From assembly GCA_016285055.1 (NCBI GenBank), contig JAEEPZ010000012.1, positions 1 through 57,614 of the forward strand: a DNA stretch of 57,614 nt, given 5' to 3'. A program made the translations under genes and the position numbers. Under the pieces are notes generated by a model that was not told the origin of the DNA, did not search any database, and was given only the letters and a program-made list of their open reading frames with translations. The stretch comes from Prevotella sp. GTDB taxonomy: Bacteria; Bacteroidota; Bacteroidia; Bacteroidales; Bacteroidaceae. Positions 54,259-57,614 of the stretch are shown here, piece by piece (position 1 is the stretch's first letter; every line of letters begins with the position of its first letter).

Positions 54259-56823
54259 TTAGAAGTAATAGGTAGCCATCAACATGCCGTTGATGCCGTT
54301 GGCGTAGAACTTGTAGGGACTGTTCTGGAACTTGTAGTTGCGAATGGTAGCTCCTGTCTCGTCTACGTCTATACGGCTCTGCTCGCGTCCGCCTGTGACG
54401 ATGCTCGTGTTGTTGAGGATGTTGGTGAGCATGAGGTTGAGTCCTATGCGCCGTCCCTGTCCGAGGCGGAACTGGCGTCCGATGCTGGCGTCGAGCATGA
54501 ATCCGCCGTGTCCCTTGGCCTGACTGGAAATCTTCGACCTGTCAATATTGCCCTCGTTGTCGTAGAGGCTGTGCGTGCCAAGGTACTTATACATACGTGT
54601 GACGGGCGTGTAGTAGAGGTAGATGCGGTCGTAGTAGTTGCCTATGAGGTCGATATACCACCCGTTGGCGTGATAGCTGAGGTCGAGGCTGAAGGCGCTG
54701 AGCGGCGTGTTGCCCTCGCGCATGCCTTTGTTCAAGCATTTGTCCATGTATTCGTGACCGTCGCTGGCCTGCACAAAGTTCAGGTCGGCATCGTTGGTGT
54801 ACTTCGCTTCGCTGACCACGGCCAGGGCCTTGATGTTCAGCCAGTCGGTGGCCTTATAGTTCAGGCCTGCCTCCACACCGTAGTATTCTTTCTCGATGCC
54901 TGTGAGCGAGACGTAGGTGAACGAGTTGTAGTTATCCATGTAGAACATGTTCTGCTCGGTGACGTCCTTCAGACGGCTGTAGTATCCGTTGATGTTCAGC
55001 TTGATGAGCGAGGTCTTCAGCTGGTAGCCCACCTCTGCCGAGAGCACTTTCTCGTTCTTCAGGTTGCGCACGAAGTCGTTGTTGATCTGCTCTGCCTGGA
55101 AGGCTGTGCGCGGTGCGGGTGTCTTCAGCTCGTAGCCGCCGCCCAGCAAGATGGCGTGGCCCTTGCCTATGTTGAAGTGTATGCCGGCCTTGCCGCCGCC
55201 GTCGAGGAAGCTGGCCGTCTTGCTCTTGCCGTAGGAGTTGTCCACCCACTGCTGCGTGTCCTCGTTGAAGAAGTAGGCCAGTCCGTGGCGCATCTTGCCC
55301 TCGCGCTGCATGGTTGTGCCGGATACGCGCCCGTTGACGAAGATGTGAGCGCGGCTCAGGTCAACGGAGTAGCCTGCCCAGAACTGGGCCTTGTTGACGA
55401 AGATATTGTAGTCGTAGCCGAAGCGGTCGCCCTCCCCTATAGACTTGTTGGGATTGAGCAGGTCGTACTGGGCCTCATTGCCACCTTCGCCGAAGTCCTT
55501 GATGACGTAGGTGTTGACGTTGTGGAACGACCATGCGCCCAGCAGGTCATCCATCGTCTGATAGTGCATGCCCTTGTTGGTCGAGAGCTGCAGTCCGGCG
55601 TGCAGCTGCGAGTTGTTCGAGAGCTGCTTGTCGATATAGCTTGACAGCGAGAGCGAGAGCTGGTCGTCGTGATAGCGCTGCAGGTAGAACATGGCGTCAG
55701 CGCCCTGGTAGTTGGCCATGCGGTTGGCGTAGTACATCTTGTCCCACTGCACCTGACGGTTCTCCTTCGAAGCGGTGAAGTAGTCGTAGGCCGCCTGCCA
55801 GTTGGCCACTGCCTGCGCATCCTGGTCGCCGCCGAGGTCCCACACGTCATAGTAGGCGCTGGGCATTCCGCTGTAGTAGTCGGGGGCGGGGTTCGACGTG
55901 TTGTTGTAGTTCAGTCGGCTGCTGCTGTACATCGAATATTTTCCCAAGAGCGATGTGACGAGCTTCGTGTTGTAGTCGATGTTCCAGTCCCAGGTGAAGA
56001 GTGCTGCCGGTGCGAAGTCGCGGACGATGCGGGAGTTGCGCTTCTTGCCGTCCTGATAGCCCCATGCGGAGTTGTAGAGGCGGTCGTTGGCCATCCAGTA
56101 CATCTCGTCGGTCGAAGCGGCCTGCGTGCCGCGCTCCGTGGGGTTGCCGAAGGTGACGAGCGACACGGAGTGGCTGTCGTTCAGGCGTTTCTCTGCCCCG
56201 AGGAAATAGCTCAGCGAGTTGTAGCTCGTGCCCTCCACGAAACCGATGCCGTCGCCCCATCGGTAGGTGAGGCTGCCGGTGAAGGCCCATCCGTTCTCCA
56301 TCAGGCCCGTGTTGTAGGTGTACATCGCGCGCATGTTGTAGTTGCGGTTGGCCCCTGCCAGGCTGGCCCTCTGGCCAGTGGCGAAGCTCGACGGGCGGAA
56401 GTTGTAGTTGCTCGATCCGCCCATGCCGCTCATGGCGAAGGTGTTGTCCTCGAAGGGCAGCGCCGACTCCTGCGAGCGTGTCTGGTTGTTCAGTCCGCCT
56501 ACGAAAGAATAGCGGAACTCGCCGCGCTCGGCATCGTTGACGGGATTGCCGTTGATGTACATGTCGTTGTACTTCGAGCCGAAAGCGCGGAATTTGAACC
56601 TTGCAGGCGAGAAGCGATAACCCACCTCGCTGGCATAGACATTGCGGTTGGAAGAGATGACGGTGACGTTCTGCGCCACGTTGTCTTCATCACTCAGCTG
56701 TGCCTCTGTGAAGGTGAACGCCTGCTCGTTCTGTACGTCGACGGCCAGCGAGTCCACCTCCTGAGCCTGCAAGGCCGTGGTGGTGCATAGTGCCATCGCC
56801 GCAAGTAACAGCTTTTTGTCCAT
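54259..56823 (-). CDS. TonB-dependent outer-membrane receptor
   Basis: A signal peptide ends ALQAQEVD. A plug-like N-terminal section (VYASEVGYRFSPARFKFRAFGSKYNDMYINGNPVNDAERGEF) precedes a long series of amphipathic beta strands rich in aromatic-x-aromatic patterns. The terminal strand FYANGINGMLMATYYF ends in Phe, as required for barrel insertion. It lacks the carboxypeptidase-like domain of SusC proteins and no SusD follows; the partners are the DUF5689-like and multi-OB lipoproteins. It probably imports a ligand captured by those OB-fold proteins. It is 854 residues and first gene of the operon, with a clear promoter. Confidence 0.9.
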   Translation of the reverse strand: MDKKLLLAAMALCTTTALQAQEVDSLAVDVQNEQAFTFTEAQLSDEDNVAQNVTVISSNRNVYASEVGYRFSPARFKFRAFGSKYNDMYINGNPVNDAERGEFRYSFVGGLNNQTRSQESALPFEDNTFAMSGMGGSSNYNFRPSSFATGQRASLAGANRNYNMRAMYTYNTGLMENGWAFTGSLTYRWGDGIGFVEGTSYNSLSYFLGAEKRLNDSHSVSLVTFGNPTERGTQAASTDEMYWMANDRLYNSAWGYQDGKKRNSRIVRDFAPAALFTWDWNIDYNTKLVTSLLGKYSMYSSSRLNYNNTSNPAPDYYSGMPSAYYDVWDLGGDQDAQAVANWQAAYDYFTASKENRQVQWDKMYYANRMANYQGADAMFYLQRYHDDQLSLSLSSYIDKQLSNNSQLHAGLQLSTNKGMHYQTMDDLLGAWSFHNVNTYVIKDFGEGGNEAQYDLLNPNKSIGEGDRFGYDYNIFVNKAQFWAGYSVDLSRAHIFVNGRVSGTTMQREGKMRHGLAYFFNEDTQQWVDNSYGKSKTASFLDGGGKAGIHFNIGKGHAILLGGGYELKTPAPRTAFQAEQINNDFVRNLKNEKVLSAEVGYQLKTSLIKLNINGYYSRLKDVTEQNMFYMDNYNSFTYVSLTGIEKEYYGVEAGLNYKATDWLNIKALAVVSEAKYTNDADLNFVQASDGHEYMDKCLNKGMREGNTPLSAFSLDLSYHANGWYIDLIGNYYDRIYLYYTPVTRMYKYLGTHSLYDNEGNIDRSKISSQAKGHGGFMLDASIGRQFRLGQGRRIGLNLMLTNILNNTSIVTGGREQSRIDVDETGATIRNYKFQNSPYKFYANGINGMLMATYYF

Positions 56824-56860
56824 AGATAGATGATTAGTGATTAATAGATGTTATTTGGCG

Positions 56861-56891
56861 CAAAGATACGATAAAAAAACGAAACTGCAAA
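56861..56891 (-). promoter_or_regulatory. Receptor operon promoter (TTTG-N19-TATCTTTG)
   Basis: Minus-strand TTTG (56891-56888) and TATCTTTG (56868-56861) are separated by 19 bases, a full consensus. The box ends 38 bases before the receptor ATG. Confidence 0.75.
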
Positions 56892-57072
56892 CCTTTTAGA
56901 AAAAAAATAATAGCAGATTTTCAAAAAAGCACTTCGCACAGCAAAGCCGCCTCATGTTTCATCTGCCAAAAAACGTGCCGTGCGGATGGAAACGGGTTCT
57001 TTTTTCAGCAACACAGGCCACTTTTCGTTTTTGCAAGCGCTCTGTGTTTTTAAATTTGGCTTCTTCAAAAAA

Positions 57073-57133
57073 GTCCGAAGGCTTCGGACACTCTGTCCGA
57101 AGGCTTCGGACAAGTCGTCCGAAGGCTTCGGAC
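57073..57133. repeat. Three GTCCGAAGGCTTCGGAC palindromes at 22-base period
   Basis: Exact 17-base palindromes occur at 57073-57089, 57095-57111 and 57117-57133, each separated by five variable bases (ACTCT, AAGTC). A half unit (TCCGATATG) follows. Confidence 0.9.
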
Positions 57134-57245
57134 GAAAAATCCGATATGTAGAGAAAAATTGTGCTGTGCGGATGGAAAAAGACATGGTTTCGTTGCGAAG
57201 TAGGTCCGTTTGATTCCGAGTTCCGTCCTCCCTTCGGGACTCTGG

Positions 57246-57294
57246 AAACAGGTTGGGACAGTATTGACGACGTCAATACTGTCCCAACCTGTTT
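57246..57294. repeat. 49-base perfect palindrome with one-base loop, followed by a T-run
   Basis: Two 24-base arms (57246-57269 and 57271-57294) are exact reverse complements around a single A at 57270. The outer end is AAACAGG/CCTGTTT and the T-run continues to 57298, so it could end transcription from either side. The arm motif AGGTTGGGACA recurs near 48479. Confidence 0.85.
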
Positions 57295-57367
57295 TTTTCA
57301 CGACATGGCACCTGTCGAGAAAAGCAAAGGACTGCTAAAAGTGTACAGAGCAACATGGGTTTTAAAA

Positions 57368-57428
57368 GTTTCCTGCCGAGAAACCATCGGTTTCTCGGCA
57401 GGAAACCAAAGGTTTCTCGGCAGGAAAC
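57368..57428. repeat. GTTTCCTGCCGAGAAACC inverted copy plus two direct copies
   Basis: The 18-base arm at 57368-57385 pairs exactly with GGTTTCTCGGCAGGAAAC at 57389-57406, and an identical direct copy follows at 57411-57428 after CAAA. Two alternative hairpins are possible. Confidence 0.88.
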
Positions 57429-57614
57429 TTCGGCGTGCTGTGCGGATGGAATAAGACATAGTGACGTCGCTATTTACGTCAGTTTGTTCCGCTAAGCGGA
57501 CTTAGAAAAAAAACAATAAAAACAAATAAAAACAAGAAAAACAAATTGGTAAATTTTCTCATTTGGTACAATAGCTATCGCCTTGCCCACCGCATAGCTC
57601 AATGCGCAGCCATC

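Larger units (their letters stand above)
56824..57614. other. Gene-free right end with palindrome clusters
   Basis: After the receptor promoter no gene could be supported. The region contains GTGC(T/C)GTGCGGATGGAA at 56975, 57161 and 57435, three GTCCGAAGGCTTCGGAC palindromes, a 49-base perfect palindrome, and an inverted/direct GTTTCCTGCCGAGAAACC trio. Short open frames here change with each repeat and match nothing. Confidence 0.7.

Noticed and set aside
54508..56790. Plus-strand open frames opposite the receptor gene
   Set aside because: They are antisense shadows of the TonB-dependent receptor with no recognisable domains.
57063..57430. Possible CRISPR array at the right end
   Set aside because: The repeats are short palindromes with 4-5-base spacers, no unique spacers of 30 or so bases, and no cas genes nearby.

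Overview
The window reads as chromosome of a Bacteroidota bacterium, most likely a Prevotellaceae member. The evidence is the Bacteroidota promoter pattern (TTTG, a spacer of about 19-22 bases, then TAnnTTTG, with TAACTTTG recurring), weak ribosome binding sites, a UpxY-led polysaccharide locus, lipoproteins with Bacteroidota-type lipoboxes, a TonB-dependent receptor operon, rhamnogalacturonan-type carbohydrate enzymes, and Prevotella-like simple repeats. No rRNA, tRNA, CRISPR array or prophage was recognised.

Layout. 1-980: start of a leftward secreted-protein gene running off the left edge, then repeats. 981-19823: one long rightward exopolysaccharide/capsule locus. It holds the UpxY antiterminator, Wza-like export lipoprotein, Wzc-like tyrosine kinase, PHP-type tyrosine phosphatase, Wzx flippase, a TupA-like ATP-grasp protein, eight glycosyltransferases including a WecG/TagA type, a Wzy-like polymerase, a hexapeptide acyltransferase, and the initiating sugar-phosphate transferase last. 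Much of the serotype-specific part is visibly more AT-rich than its flanks. 19883-24820 (minus): LptF/LptG permease, tgt, lon. 25331-26903 (plus): trmN6 and an omega-amidase-like nitrilase.

26887-37322 is a tightly packed leftward run: rhamnogalacturonan acetylesterase, GH106 alpha-L-rhamnosidase, a 62-residue His-rich membrane protein, a membrane protein with a J-domain-like N-terminus, a small GrpE-like protein, an Hsp70 paralogue, and a pseudokinase-AAA+ fusion. The last four look like a dedicated alternative Hsp70 machine anchored in the membrane. 37439-38416: secreted beta-helix lipoprotein. 38601-42451 (minus): heterodimeric ABC exporter. 42586-43776: REP-associated tyrosine transposase (RAYT-like) interrupted by an amber codon. 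44005-47607: free-methionine sulfoxide reductase, PfkB kinase, Tex. 47608-48801: gene-free hairpin-rich region. 48802-50628: GH2 enzyme. 50798-56823 (minus): TonB-dependent receptor, DUF5689-like lipoprotein, multi-OB-fold lipoprotein. 56824-57614: more palindromes.

The most striking feature is a layer of short palindromic repeats present between genes and inside conserved genes. An element of about 65-85 bp made of two G/C hairpins lies in frame in lon, tex, an ABC exporter gene and the GH106 gene, each time encoding a version of APLSSPEGDTNV...NEAPxGAVGG. A second hairpin (CCCGGCTGAGAGCCGGG) occurs four times in tandem, in frame, inside the RAYT gene and once in the GH106 gene, both encoding SLSSIAPAESRD. 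A third, 116 bp with inverted termini, sits in frame in the other ABC gene. Heptanucleotide arrays (AACTCTC) interrupt the polysaccharide phosphatase, GH106 and tex. Together these suggest in-frame, protein-coding palindromic elements, possibly moved by a RAYT enzyme.
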